A stretch of 64,000 nucleotides of DNA from Novosphingobium clariflavum (GCF_026420865.1 NZ_JAPCWC010000002.1:62001-126000); one strand, 5' to 3'. Shown: positions 43,922 to 54,348, counted from the stretch's first letter. Translations and numbers: made by a program. The notes: generated by a model from the sequence alone, not told the origin.

Positions 43922-45361
43922 TTACTCGCGGCGGGTCGATCCGCCGGGCACCGTTCCATCCTCATGCACCATCCAGTGCACGAAGCGATGGAGCGGATAC
44001 ATCGCATCGTGCGGATTGCCGATCGTCGCAGGCCCCGCCTCGCCCAGATGGACAACCCGCTGCGCGCCGCCTGCGGCCAGTCGGTCGCGGAATTGCGCCA
44101 TGCGGTGGAACGGATAGAACCCCACCGTCTGGGTGGCGACGTTGATCCACTTCACCGCATCGTCGAGGCTATCCACCCGCACGACATTGGCGGTCTTGTT
44201 GATGGGGTGGAAATCGACCGGCTCATCGGACCGGATGACCAGCCCCCTGCCGTCGGTCCGCCCCCATACGCGGTAGTCTTGATCCATCAGCATCATGGTA
44301 TCGACCGACTCGCGCATGTCGCGGTCGAGCGGGCGCACATCTCCGCTTTCGGCCGCGCGGCGGGCGATGTGATGGTGCAGCCGCGCACAAAAGCGGTCGA
44401 CGTCCTCCTCGCTGCCTTCCACGAACTGGAAACGACTGGCAACGCAGGCCTCCTGATTGAGCGTCATGACGTCATTGGAGCAAAGGTCCGCCACTTGGTC
44501 GACGGTCTCTTCGTCCACCAGCGCCTCACGCCCTACAAACGAGATCGAGGTCTTTGGGTCGAAGGAAACCAGCTGAAGTCCCGGCCCCAAATATTTGATG
44601 ACATTGCCAATTGCATCACCGCCGCCCCAGGCAACGATCTTGTCGAAATACTGCGGGCGATAGAGCACGCGCTCGATCGCAACGTCGCCGCCGCGCCAGT
44701 AGACGGCCGACATCGAGCGGACGATCGGGTGGTTCGCGTCGATGTCCGCCATGGTCCGCAGGATCGCAACCATAGTGAAGGGGTCGGCGCTGCTCATCTT
44801 GAACAGGTTTATGCCCTTCACCATCGCGCCCTGGGCCACCGACTTTATCGCGACGCCCGGCGAATTGCCCGGCAGCACATGGATAAGGCGGGGCGCGAAA
44901 GCGCGCACGAAGCTCTCGCGGCCGGTGAAGTCCTGCTTCGGCACCCATTCATCGAGCGCACGCGGATCGGGGAAGTTCTGCTCGACTTCCGCCATGAGCA
45001 CGCGCTTGTCGAGATAGGCGGCAGCATGGCGCGCGGTGTTCTCGACAACCGTTCTTGGCAGGATATGCGTGCGGCACATCCGCTCGATGCACTCCTGCAT
45101 GTGATCGTTGTCGGAGGCGACGAGACGCTGGCCGGTTTCGACAAGGAAGTCGATGACCTCCGCCAACCGGACGCCGAGCAGCGGCGGCACCTCGGTGCGT
45201 GGAGGCACCGCGCGGTCGAAAGGTATCCTGGGCGTCGCGAAAGTCACACCGAGGTCTCGCGATTTCTGGATCACGTCTGCGCCATGCAGCACCTCGCCGC
45301 GCAGGAAGAACGGAGCCGAAACAAGTTCTTCTGTTTCAGAATGTTGCGTCACAGAGTTCAT
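43922..45361 (-). CDS. LuxC/EhpG-like acyl reductase
   Basis: A 479-residue NAD(P)H-dependent reductase of the LuxC family, which forms an enzyme-bound thioester and reduces it to an aldehyde. The nucleophile is Cys306 in TLNQEACVASR. HVLPGNSPGVAIKSVAQGAM (about 161-180) and AWGGGDAIGNVIKYLGPG belong to the nucleotide-binding core. Its ATG overlaps the LuxE-like stop by four bases (ATGA), so the two are translationally coupled. No luciferase or LuxD gene is present. The substrate may be a fatty acid or, as for EhpG, an aromatic acid. Confidence 0.88.
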   Translation of the reverse strand: MNSVTQHSETEELVSAPFFLRGEVLHGADVIQKSRDLGVTFATPRIPFDRAVPPRTEVPPLLGVRLAEVIDFLVETGQRLVASDNDHMQECIERMCRTHILPRTVVENTARHAAAYLDKRVLMAEVEQNFPDPRALDEWVPKQDFTGRESFVRAFAPRLIHVLPGNSPGVAIKSVAQGAMVKGINLFKMSSADPFTMVAILRTMADIDANHPIVRSMSAVYWRGGDVAIERVLYRPQYFDKIVAWGGGDAIGNVIKYLGPGLQLVSFDPKTSISFVGREALVDEETVDQVADLCSNDVMTLNQEACVASRFQFVEGSEEDVDRFCARLHHHIARRAAESGDVRPLDRDMRESVDTMMLMDQDYRVWGRTDGRGLVIRSDEPVDFHPINKTANVVRVDSLDDAVKWINVATQTVGFYPFHRMAQFRDRLAAGGAQRVVHLGEAGPATIGNPHDAMYPLHRFVHWMVHEDGTVPGGSTRRE

Positions 45362-46707
45362 GCCAAACCTCGCACATAAGCGTCGACCGTGCCGGCACAG
45401 CCGATCTTGTCGTCACCTTCCAGATCCGCATAGCGGACGATGTTGTCGCGGATCGAGGGACCGTGGTTTCCGCACTTGCAGGGACCATGATCGAGCGAAA
45501 TCCGGTCGCCGGTAATCACCCCGCCCCAGCGGCCGTCGAGCGAGAGATCGAAGAACGCGGCGCGACCTTCCATTTCACCTGAAGTGTGGTCCAATGCGTT
45601 GTCGCCCGACGTGTCGAGCAGCACCGGTACGATCCACGGCGGCACATGATAGCGCCCACCCTCGCGGCACTTGGGCATGCCCGAGTTCAGTTCCTGCATC
45701 GAATAATTCTGGAAGTGGCGATCTTCCGGAATATTGAAGGTATCGAACACATACTCCTGATAATCATCAGGAAGTTGAGCACGCTTCAGCCCGCCGCCGA
45801 CATAGATCGAGTTGTCCGGGTCGAAATCGGCACGGCCATACCCGGCATCGCGCACGGCCTTCGCCACCTGCCACAGTCCGCTCCACAGACCTGAAAGCTG
45901 AAGCTTGCGATGGCGGTTCTCGATGACAAACTGCGCCGTCGCCGGGATCGCGTCAGCCACCGCCTTACCCCGCGCGGCAGAGGTTTCCTCGAAAGCGGCG
46001 ATCTCGTCGGGACGGGCTGTGCCCTCGGCAATCTTCTTGCGCATCACCACCATCGAGGTGAGCGAACCCACGGTGATCGGCGGCACCGGATAATCCCAGC
46101 GCGGCGCCGACGGATCAGCGAATGCCTCATACTGCGCCTGCGCGATGGCGGCATTCTTCGGCACCGCGGCGACCGGTGCGCAACCGACAATCACCCGGTC
46201 CTGCGCCGGAACCACGCCGGACCCCCAGGCGAAGACATTGACCGTATCGATCTTCGACCAGTCCATATCCTTCTGCGAGGCGATCAGCATGGCCGACTTG
46301 CCGGTGGTGCCGCTGGAACAGGAAATGAAATGACCCTGCGCTGCCAGCCGCTGGGTCCAATCGTCGATACCGTCGACGCTTTCGAGGTTCAGCCCCTCGA
46401 TCGGATAGGGCGAAATCGTGCCGAGCCAATTGGTCAGCTTGTCCCACCGCTCGTCCGTCAGGAAGTTCTCGGGGTAGGACTTGTAAGCCGTGTGGGGGAA
46501 CAGCAACGGCACAATGTCGGCAATGGAGTCGATCTTCTCGATTCCCGCGTCACGGGCACGCAGGCTCAGCAGCCTGATGCGTCCTTTCCGCTCCTGAAAA
46601 CGCTCATCAAGCGCTGCCATCTGCGTCTGGCGCAGTTCCTCCGCACTGAAACCAAAGCGTCGCGGATCGGCGACCTGCGCCATCAGCTTGTCGGCAGCTT
46701 CTCCCAT
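45358..46707 (-). CDS. LuxE/EhpF-like adenylating enzyme (acyl-protein synthetase family)
   Basis: A 449-residue ANL-type ligase that activates a carboxylic acid as its adenylate for the partner reductase. The P-loop is SCSSGTTGKSAM (about 129-140). NYSMQELNSGMPKCREGG corresponds to the A5 substrate motif, and a C-terminal GPCKCGNHGPSI resembles the Cys-rich turn of PaaK and LuxE. It lacks the large C-terminal domain of acyl-CoA ligases, as do LuxE and EhpF. A GGGAGAG ribosome site supports the start. It is divergent from a TetR gene 133 bases away. Confidence 0.85.
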   Translation of the reverse strand: MGEAADKLMAQVADPRRFGFSAEELRQTQMAALDERFQERKGRIRLLSLRARDAGIEKIDSIADIVPLLFPHTAYKSYPENFLTDERWDKLTNWLGTISPYPIEGLNLESVDGIDDWTQRLAAQGHFISCSSGTTGKSAMLIASQKDMDWSKIDTVNVFAWGSGVVPAQDRVIVGCAPVAAVPKNAAIAQAQYEAFADPSAPRWDYPVPPITVGSLTSMVVMRKKIAEGTARPDEIAAFEETSAARGKAVADAIPATAQFVIENRHRKLQLSGLWSGLWQVAKAVRDAGYGRADFDPDNSIYVGGGLKRAQLPDDYQEYVFDTFNIPEDRHFQNYSMQELNSGMPKCREGGRYHVPPWIVPVLLDTSGDNALDHTSGEMEGRAAFFDLSLDGRWGGVITGDRISLDHGPCKCGNHGPSIRDNIVRYADLEGDDKIGCAGTVDAYVRGLA

Positions 46708-46840
46708 TCGTTCTCTCCCAAATGCTGCCGGCCGAAGGTCGCAACTGGACGTCGCTCCTCGACTCGATTAATGGCAGCTTGTGCGTTTCATTATTCACGA
46801 TTCACTTGGCAGGGCAAGCAGGATCGGTTCCTATGGACCG

Positions 46841-47539
46841 ATGAGCGATGCGTGCGACGTCATGGACAGCCCCGACCCTTCGGCCCCTGCCCCCTCAGGC
46901 CCTGCCCCCTCAGGCGGTGCGCGCGCGGGCCGTCCGACGCGCGAACAGGCGCGCGCACGCCACGAACAGCTTCTGGACTGCGCCTTCGGGCATTTTCTGG
47001 ACAAGGGGTACGAGCCCACCACGATCGAGGCCATCGCCGCCGAAGTCTCGATGACCAAGCGCACGGTCTATGCCCGCCATCCCGAAAAGGCCGCGCTCTT
47101 CCGTGCCGCCCTGCGCCGAGGCATGGAACGCCGTGCCGCCAGCCGCGCGCGGATCGAGGCCACTTATGTGGACAGCCTCGAACAGACGCTGGTCAACATC
47201 GCGATGCTGCGGATCGAACTTGCCGGAACCGAGGAAGGCATCAAGCTTCAGAGACTGATCAACACCGAAGCCTATCGTTTCCCGGATATCTTCCAGACCT
47301 ACTACGAGATCGCCGTCCTGCCGACGGTGGAGTTCCTTGCCGACCTGCTGGCAGAGGAAACCGCCCGCGGGACACTGGCAGCGCAAGACCCGATGCTCGC
47401 GGCCAATGTCTTCATGAGCATGGTGGCGAGCGGCCCGGTCCGCTTTCTCGCCTCCGGCAATGCGCTCGATGCCGCCAGCGTCAGCCACCGCGTGACCTTT
47501 GCGGTCCGCCTGTTTCTGAGAGGCGCCATGCCCCGCTGA
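46841..47539 (+). CDS. TetR family transcriptional regulator
   Basis: The start at 46841 gives 232 residues, with a low-complexity Pro/Ser/Ala-rich N-terminal tail of about 35 residues. The DNA-binding helix-turn-helix follows: FLDKGYEPTTIEAIAAEVSM and TKRTVYARHPEKAALFRAAL. The C-terminal ligand domain is of a common TetR type. A later ATG at 46862 is possible. It is divergent from the LuxE-LuxC genes and likely controls them. No clear operator could be proven; cggttcctatggaccg at 46825 is an imperfect dyad. Confidence 0.88.
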   Translation: MSDACDVMDSPDPSAPAPSGPAPSGGARAGRPTREQARARHEQLLDCAFGHFLDKGYEPTTIEAIAAEVSMTKRTVYARHPEKAALFRAALRRGMERRAASRARIEATYVDSLEQTLVNIAMLRIELAGTEEGIKLQRLINTEAYRFPDIFQTYYEIAVLPTVEFLADLLAEETARGTLAAQDPMLAANVFMSMVASGPVRFLASGNALDAASVSHRVTFAVRLFLRGAMPR

Positions 47540-47576
47540 ACCACGCCAGATCAAAGCAATAACGGGAGAGAACGAC

Positions 47577-48479
47577 ATGGCAGCAACACCAGAACCTACA
47601 CCGGCGCGAAAACGCCGCTGCGTGGTGGTGACCGGCGCAAGCTCGGGCATCGGCCGCGCCGCCGCACAAGCCTTTGCACGCATGGGCTGGCATGTCATCG
47701 GCACCGGCCGCGACGAGGCCCGCTGCGACGATGCGGCCCAGCAGATTGCCGCCGCCGCCAGCCGCGAGGCGCGGGTGGACATGCTGCGCGGCGATTTCTC
47801 GGAGATGCGCGAGGTCCTGCGCATCTCCCGCGAGATCACCGACCTGACCGCCCATGTCGATGTCCTGGTCAACAATGCCGGCGGCGTCCGCGACGGGTAT
47901 TACCGCACCTCAGACGGCCTGGAGGCGACATTTGCCGCCAATCACCTTTCCGCCTTTCTCCTGACCCGCGAACTTATGCCGCTGCTGGAGCGGGCTGCCG
48001 GAGACAGTGCCCCCGGACTGGTGCGGGTCATCGCGGTCTCGTCGGCAGGTCACGCGGCCTGTTCCGGGATGCGCTGGTACGATCTGGCCATGAAGGCAGC
48101 ATTCGACGCCAATGCCGCCTATTGCCAGGCCAAGCTCGCCAACCTGCTGTTCGCGCGCGAGCTTGACCGCAAGGTTCGCGACAGGGGCATCGTCTCGCTG
48201 GCCATGCACCCCGGCCGCGTGGCGTCAAACTTCGCCAGCCACGCCGACCCGCAGATGCAGGCATGGATGAAAGGGAATGACACCGTGCCGCCGGAGCAGC
48301 CAGCCCGAACCCTTGTCTGGCTGGCCAATGCACAGGAACTGGGCGGCATGGGCGGACGCTATTTCCACGATCTCGGGGAGGAGGAGCCGGCACCTCAGGC
48401 GCGGGATGATACCGCTGCCGCAAGACTCTGGGCCGAGAGCGAGAGGATGCTGCAAGCCATTCTCGCATCCGCCTTGTAA
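47577..48479 (+). CDS. Short-chain dehydrogenase/reductase
   Basis: A 300-residue NAD(P)-dependent oxidoreductase. The cofactor motif is VVTGASSGIGRAAAQAFARM, NNAGG follows, and the catalytic tyrosine and lysine are in YCQAKLANLLFARELD. The overall pattern is close to retinol-dehydrogenase-type SDRs that act on lipophilic alcohols or aldehydes. It lies 37 bases after the TetR gene, probably in the same transcript. It could act on the aldehyde made by the divergent LuxE/LuxC pair, but this is an inference. Confidence 0.9.
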   Translation: MAATPEPTPARKRRCVVVTGASSGIGRAAAQAFARMGWHVIGTGRDEARCDDAAQQIAAAASREARVDMLRGDFSEMREVLRISREITDLTAHVDVLVNNAGGVRDGYYRTSDGLEATFAANHLSAFLLTRELMPLLERAAGDSAPGLVRVIAVSSAGHAACSGMRWYDLAMKAAFDANAAYCQAKLANLLFARELDRKVRDRGIVSLAMHPGRVASNFASHADPQMQAWMKGNDTVPPEQPARTLVWLANAQELGGMGGRYFHDLGEEEPAPQARDDTAAARLWAESERMLQAILASAL

Positions 48480-48823
48480 CGGTCTGAAAAAGAACCGTCC
48501 CGTACCCGCGCCAGTCGAGGGGGGTGGCTGTGGCGTGAGTACGGGACGGCCGGTGCGACCCGCAAGGCTGTCGCCGGGATGGGCAGAAGGGGATGTCTGC
48601 GCTTCCGCGATCACCGAGGCTGTTGTGATCGTTGACGACAAGCAAGGAATACCGCGCTTCGCAAACGATATCATTAGGACTTTCGACCGGGGGGCAAACG
48701 CCTGTGCGACAGGCAACGTCCGGCTAACCATCCCCTGCCCCCGAACCATGAGCACACCGTGCTTGACCTGTCCGGATCACCAGCCGAAAGACCGCCGCGC
48801 GCTATCCCAGGAGCCTTCGCACG
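48480..48823. other. Gene-free interval between the SDR and CitE-like genes
   Basis: This 344-base stretch has no credible protein gene; open frames on either strand lack coding signs. It contains a perfect inverted repeat (48495-48505 with 48539-48549). On the minus strand the hairpin is followed by a T-rich run. The right half should hold the promoter and ribosome site (CAGGAG) of the CitE-like gene. Confidence 0.6.
48485..48549 (-). terminator. Inverted repeat, possible minus-strand terminator
   Basis: CCGTCCCGTAC (48495-48505) pairs perfectly with GTACGGGACGG (48539-48549). Further pairing is possible inside the 33-base loop (CGCCA with TGGCG). Read on the minus strand it is followed by TTCTTTTTC, the form of a rho-independent terminator, yet no minus-strand gene lies to its right. 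It may end an unannotated small transcript. Confidence 0.45.
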
Positions 48824-49723
48824 ATGACTGCCCCTTCCGCCGCCTTGCCGACCCCGATCGTCCCCCGCCCGCGTCGCAGCGCACTCTACCTGCCCGCCTC
48901 GAATGCCAGGGCGCTTGCCAAGGCACGGACCCTGCCCTGCGACGTGGTCATCCTCGATCTAGAAGATGCCGTCGCTCCCGAGGCCAAGGACGAGGCGCGC
49001 GATGCCGCGATCGCGGCCATTGCACAAGGCGGTTTCGGTCACCGTGAACTGGTGATCCGCGCCAATGGGCTCGACACCGAATGGGGCGCGGCGGATCTTG
49101 CCGCCATTGCCGGTTCGCAGGCCGATGCGGTGCTGGTGCCCAAGGTCAACGATGCTGCGGATATCGCGCGCTACGAGGAAGCGCTTGCCGGCGCGCCGCC
49201 GCAGATGCGGCTCTGGGCGATGATCGAGACGTGTGCGAGCGTCGGCAATCTGCCCGCCATCGCCGCCATGGCGCGCACGACCCGGCTTTCCCTCTGGATC
49301 ATGGGCACCAACGATCTGGCCAAGGAAATGCGCGCGCAGTTGACGCCGTGCCGAACGCCGTTCCTGCCGTTCCTCTCGATGGCCGTAGCCGCCGCCCGTG
49401 CAAACGGGATCTCCATTCTGGATGGCGTTTGCAACGAGTTCCGCGATCTGGGAATGTTCGAAGCGGAGGCGCGGCAGGGCCTGATGTTCGGTTTCGACGG
49501 CAAGAGCCTGATCCACCCCGCACAAGTGGAACCTTGCAACACCGTGTTCTCGCCCGGCGAGGCCGATCTCGCATGGGCGCGCAACGTGATCGAGGCTTTC
49601 GCGCTGCCGGAAAACCGAGGCAAGGGCGCCATCCGCGTCGACGGCAAGATGACCGAACTGCTCCATCTTGACCAGGCGCTGCGCCTGATCGCCGTGGCCG
49701 AGCAGATCGCGGCGGCAGGCTAA
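48824..49723 (+). CDS. CitE-like HpcH/HpaI aldolase/citrate lyase family protein
   Basis: A 299-residue CoA-ester lyase-like enzyme; relatives cleave malyl-CoA, citramalyl-CoA or hydroxymethylglutaryl-type esters. SALYLPASNARALAKARTL and VVILDLEDAVAPEAKDEARD carry the magnesium-binding acidic residues. VLVPKVNDAADI, WAMIETCASVGNLPAI and GFDGKSLIHPAQ are family signatures. It sits alone after the SDR gene, with its own upstream region and terminator. The natural substrate cannot be told from the sequence. Confidence 0.9.
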   Translation: MTAPSAALPTPIVPRPRRSALYLPASNARALAKARTLPCDVVILDLEDAVAPEAKDEARDAAIAAIAQGGFGHRELVIRANGLDTEWGAADLAAIAGSQADAVLVPKVNDAADIARYEEALAGAPPQMRLWAMIETCASVGNLPAIAAMARTTRLSLWIMGTNDLAKEMRAQLTPCRTPFLPFLSMAVAAARANGISILDGVCNEFRDLGMFEAEARQGLMFGFDGKSLIHPAQVEPCNTVFSPGEADLAWARNVIEAFALPENRGKGAIRVDGKMTELLHLDQALRLIAVAEQIAAAG

Positions 49724-49730
49724 ATACAAA

Positions 49731-49757
49731 AAAGGGGCGGAAAAACCGCCCCTTTCC
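49731..49757. terminator. Bidirectional terminator after the CitE-like gene
   Basis: AAAGGGGCGG (49731-49740) and CCGCCCCTTT (49746-49755) form a ten-base-pair stem with an AAAAA loop. A-rich sequence precedes it, so it can also serve the convergent M28 peptidase gene. Confidence 0.85.
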
Positions 49758-49777
49758 CGTTTCCCGAATAGACCGGC

Positions 49778-51148
49778 TTATTCGCCCTGGGCCGGAACCC
49801 TGGCGATCTCGCCCGCCTCGTTGGCAACGACCTTGAGCACCGCCGTCCAGGCATCCACGTTCTGCTGAAGCGCCGCCGGGTCCACCTTGTCGAGCGTATC
49901 GTCGGGCGTGTGATGCAGGTCGAAGTAGTGCGTGCCGTCCTGCCCCAGATCGATCACGGCCAGGTTCTGCGCCTGAATGATCCCGGACACGTCCTCGCCG
50001 CCATCGGCAGCACCGGCATGCGGGGTAATGCCCATCGGCCAGAGCGCGGCCTTCACCTTGTCCACCATGGCCTGGTTCTGCGGCGCGGCGGAGAACTTCA
50101 CCTGCCAGACCTTGTCCGCGCCGAAGTCGCTTTCCATCGCCAGCGCATGGGGTTCGGAACCATGCATCTTCACATAGGCCGCGTTGCCGCCATTGCTGAG
50201 GCCCATTTCCTCGTTGCCGGCCCAGAGCACGCGGATGGTGCGCAGCGTCTGCCCATCCTTCTGCGCGGCAAGCGCGGCGGCAGTGACGATGGCGCAGCCG
50301 GAAGCATCGTCGATGGCGCCGGTGCCGAGGTCCCAGGAATCGAGGTGGCAGGCCAGCACGATCTTCGGCAACGAGGGATCGCGGCCCGGCAGGTCGGCGA
50401 TCACGTTGCCCGAAGGGGCGTTGGGGAACGGCTTGCCCGCCAGCGTCAGGTCGATCTTCATCGGCTGACCGCGCTGGGCGATGCGCGCGATCAGGTCGGC
50501 ATCGGGGTTGGAGACGGCGCCGGCCGGGATCGCTGTCACGCCCTTGGGGAACACGGTCACGCCGGTATGCGGGTTGCGGTGGCTGTCCGTACCCGCCGAG
50601 CGGATGACGATGGCCGAAGCGCCCTTCTGCGAGGCCAGTGCCGGCCCCTTGCGGCGCACATCGCCGTAGGGCCCGTAGCCAGACCCGTCCTGCGCCGCCC
50701 GCATGGCGTGATCGACGAACGCGATCTTGCCCTTCAGCGAACCATCGGGCGCGGCGCGCAGGGCATCGAGGGTCGGGAAGTAGACCAGTTCCGCCTTCAG
50801 GCCGCCCGCGGGCGTCGGCACCGACATGCCCAGCGCGGCAATCGCCAGCGGCTGGCTGTAGGGCGCGGTGAGCACGGCCTTTTCCTCGCCGCGCGTCCAC
50901 GCGAGCGTGGTGAACGGCTCCACCTTGACGTTCTGGAAGCCGAGCGCCTTCAGCTTCGCGTCCGCCCATGCCCGGGCGCGGCCCTCCGCATCCGATCCGG
51001 CAATGCGCGGGCCGATCTCGGTGGTCAGCCCCTCGACGATGTCCCAGGCGACGCCCGAACCTTGCGTCGGCGTGGCGAGTGCGGGAACAGCCACTAGCGC
51101 GGCGGCGGATGCGGCGAGAAGCGCCGCGCGGGTGAATGATCTTTGCAT
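49778..51148 (-). CDS. Exported M28 family zinc aminopeptidase/carboxypeptidase-like enzyme
   Basis: A 456-residue peptidase with a signal peptide (ALLAASAAALVAVPALA, cut near residue 25) and a PA-type inserted domain. The zinc ligands are in VLACHLDSWDLGTGAIDDAS, WAGNEEMGLSNGG, MESDFGA and the later HHTPDDT, so the catalytic set is complete. It should act in the periplasm on peptides. The layout is close to carboxypeptidase Q-like M28 enzymes. It is distinct from the membrane-fused M28 protein at 9613-11355. Confidence 0.92.
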   Translation of the reverse strand: MQRSFTRAALLAASAAALVAVPALATPTQGSGVAWDIVEGLTTEIGPRIAGSDAEGRARAWADAKLKALGFQNVKVEPFTTLAWTRGEEKAVLTAPYSQPLAIAALGMSVPTPAGGLKAELVYFPTLDALRAAPDGSLKGKIAFVDHAMRAAQDGSGYGPYGDVRRKGPALASQKGASAIVIRSAGTDSHRNPHTGVTVFPKGVTAIPAGAVSNPDADLIARIAQRGQPMKIDLTLAGKPFPNAPSGNVIADLPGRDPSLPKIVLACHLDSWDLGTGAIDDASGCAIVTAAALAAQKDGQTLRTIRVLWAGNEEMGLSNGGNAAYVKMHGSEPHALAMESDFGADKVWQVKFSAAPQNQAMVDKVKAALWPMGITPHAGAADGGEDVSGIIQAQNLAVIDLGQDGTHYFDLHHTPDDTLDKVDPAALQQNVDAWTAVLKVVANEAGEIARVPAQGE

Positions 51149-51198
51149 GTCAACTGGCTAGCCCGGCTTGGCCATTCTGCCAACGGTGGCGATGCAAT

Positions 51199-51234
51199 AT
51201 TTGGGCAAGGATTTGGGCAGGGATTTGGGAAGGG
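51199..51234. repeat. Three tandem copies of a 12-bp repeat
   Basis: ATTTGGGCAAGG, ATTTGGGCAGGG and ATTTGGGAAGGG lie directly head to tail between the divergent M28 peptidase and ettA genes. Copies differ by one or two bases. Confidence 0.8.
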
Positions 51235-51425
51235 CCCGGGGCCCCGCCGAACGCCCCCTTGAAACCCGCAGGGCCAGCCCCGATGTTCCGGCCATCATGT
51301 CAGGCGGGACATGGCACGCGCCGGTTCCCCGCCCCTGCCCTTGGCAACAGAGGCGTGCGCCTGTAGAGCGGCGCCCAAGACACCCGACATTTCGATCTTA
51401 CAGACTTTCCATCCAGAGGAATCCG

Positions 51426-53099
<1,674 letters not shown>

Positions 53100-53120
53100 G
53101 CTTAGCGATTTAGCTGATAT

Positions 53121-53166
53121 AACAAGGCCGTCGTCCCGAAAAAGGACGGCGGCCTTGTTCATTTTC
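53121..53166 (+). terminator. Terminator after ettA
   Basis: A 16-base-pair stem (53121-53136 with 53144-53159) includes one G-U pair and is followed by CATTTTC. Confidence 0.8.
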
Positions 53167-53294
53167 AGGTTTAGAAAAATGAATGAACGGCAACAGCGCG
53201 GTTCACCGATGCGACAGCCGGTGCGGTATATCTACCAGACATAGGATAAGTCGCGGGTCGCCTGCGACAAGTCCGGTTTGGAGACCGGAAGACA

Positions 53295-54307
53295 ATGACA
53301 AAGGGTACGACACTGAAGTTCCTCAAGGGTGCGGGTGCAGCAGGTGCCATGGCGGTGGCGCTGACCTCGCTTGCGGCAACCCCGGCGATGGCGGACGACG
53401 ACCGCCGCGGCAGTGAAGCGCGCAGCGAACGCGGCGGCGGCAACGGCAACTGGCGCGGCAATCGCGTCCTCAGATGCGCGCGCCTCAGCAGCAGCAAGGT
53501 GGCGGCCAGCGGCCCGACTGGGCCTCCGGTTCGCGCGCCCAGGGTGGCGGCCAAAATGGTGGCCAGAACGGGGGCCAGAACGGGGGCCAACCCCAGGCCC
53601 CTCGCCCTGATGTCCAGCGGCCTTCGCAGGGCAACGGCGGCAACGCCTGGCGCGGACAGGGCCAGCCTTCCCGCACGCCGGACTGGGCCCGCAATCTCGG
53701 CAACAACCGCCCTGGCAACGACTCCGACCGGAACCGGCCTTCCGACAACCAGCCCGGGCGCCCCTCGTGGCAGGGAGGTCGGGACGGCCCTGATCGCGGC
53801 TCCGATGGACGTCCCGGCAATGGGCCAGACCGTGGCCCAGATGGCCGGCCAGACCGTGGCCCCGATAGCCGGCCCGACCGGGATCGCGACGGCCCCAACC
53901 GCTGGAACGACCGCGACCGTGACCGAGCGCCAGCCTGGAAGGGCGGACAGGACCGCCGACCGGACCGCGACCACCGCTGGAGCAACGACGATCACCGCTG
54001 GGACCGCAACGACTGGCGCCGGGATAACCGCTACGACTGGCGCGACTATCGCGATCGCCACCGTTCGGTCTACCGCGCGCGGCCGTACTACGCCCCCTAT
54101 CGCGGCTATTCGTATCGCCGCCTGAGCATCGGTTTCTACATGAGCTCGATGTTCTACGGCAGTTCCTACTGGCTCGACGATCCGTGGATGTATCGCCTGC
54201 CGCCCGTCTACGGCCCCTACCGCTGGGTCCGCTATTACGACGACGTGCTGCTGGTCGACACTTACTCCGGCGAAGTGGTCGACGTGATCTACGACTTCTT
54301 CTGGTAA
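53295..54307 (+). pseudogene. RcnB-like secreted protein split by a one-base frameshift
   Basis: The start at 53295 encodes a signal peptide (MTKGTTLKFLKGAGAAGAMA, ending PAMADD) and a short Arg/Gly-rich segment. Near 53464-53473 the frame must shift back by one to continue as MRAPQQQQGGGQRPDW. The second frame is the real body: Gly/Gln/Asn repeats, an Asp/Arg/Pro-rich stretch, then the RcnB-type domain with YRGYSYRRLSIGFYM and a C-terminal YSGEVVDVIYDFFW. The intact gene would need one more base, for example in GCGTCC. This may be a real mutation or a sequencing error. The two frames together total about 337 codons. Confidence 0.72.
53546..53593. repeat. 12-bp tandem repeats encoding Gly-Gly-Gln-Asn units
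   Basis: Four consecutive 12-base units (GGCGGCCAAAAT, GGTGGCCAGAAC, GGGGGCCAGAAC, GGGGGCCAACCC) encode GGQN-like repeats in the RcnB-like gene. Confidence 0.75.
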
Positions 54308-54313
54308 TTCGAG

Positions 54314-54348
54314 AAACGCCTCCGAAGCCCTTGCTTCGGAGGCGTTTT
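54314..54348. terminator. Terminator after the RcnB-like gene
   Basis: A perfect 15-base-pair stem (54314-54328 with 54333-54347) has a CCTT loop and ends in a short T run. It is symmetric and could work in both directions. Confidence 0.88.

Noticed and set aside
46825..46840. Imperfect dyad cggttcctatggaccg as a TetR operator
   Set aside because: Only about 10 of 16 positions are symmetric, which is too weak to list as a site; mentioned only in the regulator entry.
48225..48755. Minus-strand frame of 176 codons across the gap after the SDR gene
   Set aside because: Its left half lies opposite the SDR gene and its right half is low-complexity, with no recognisable domain.
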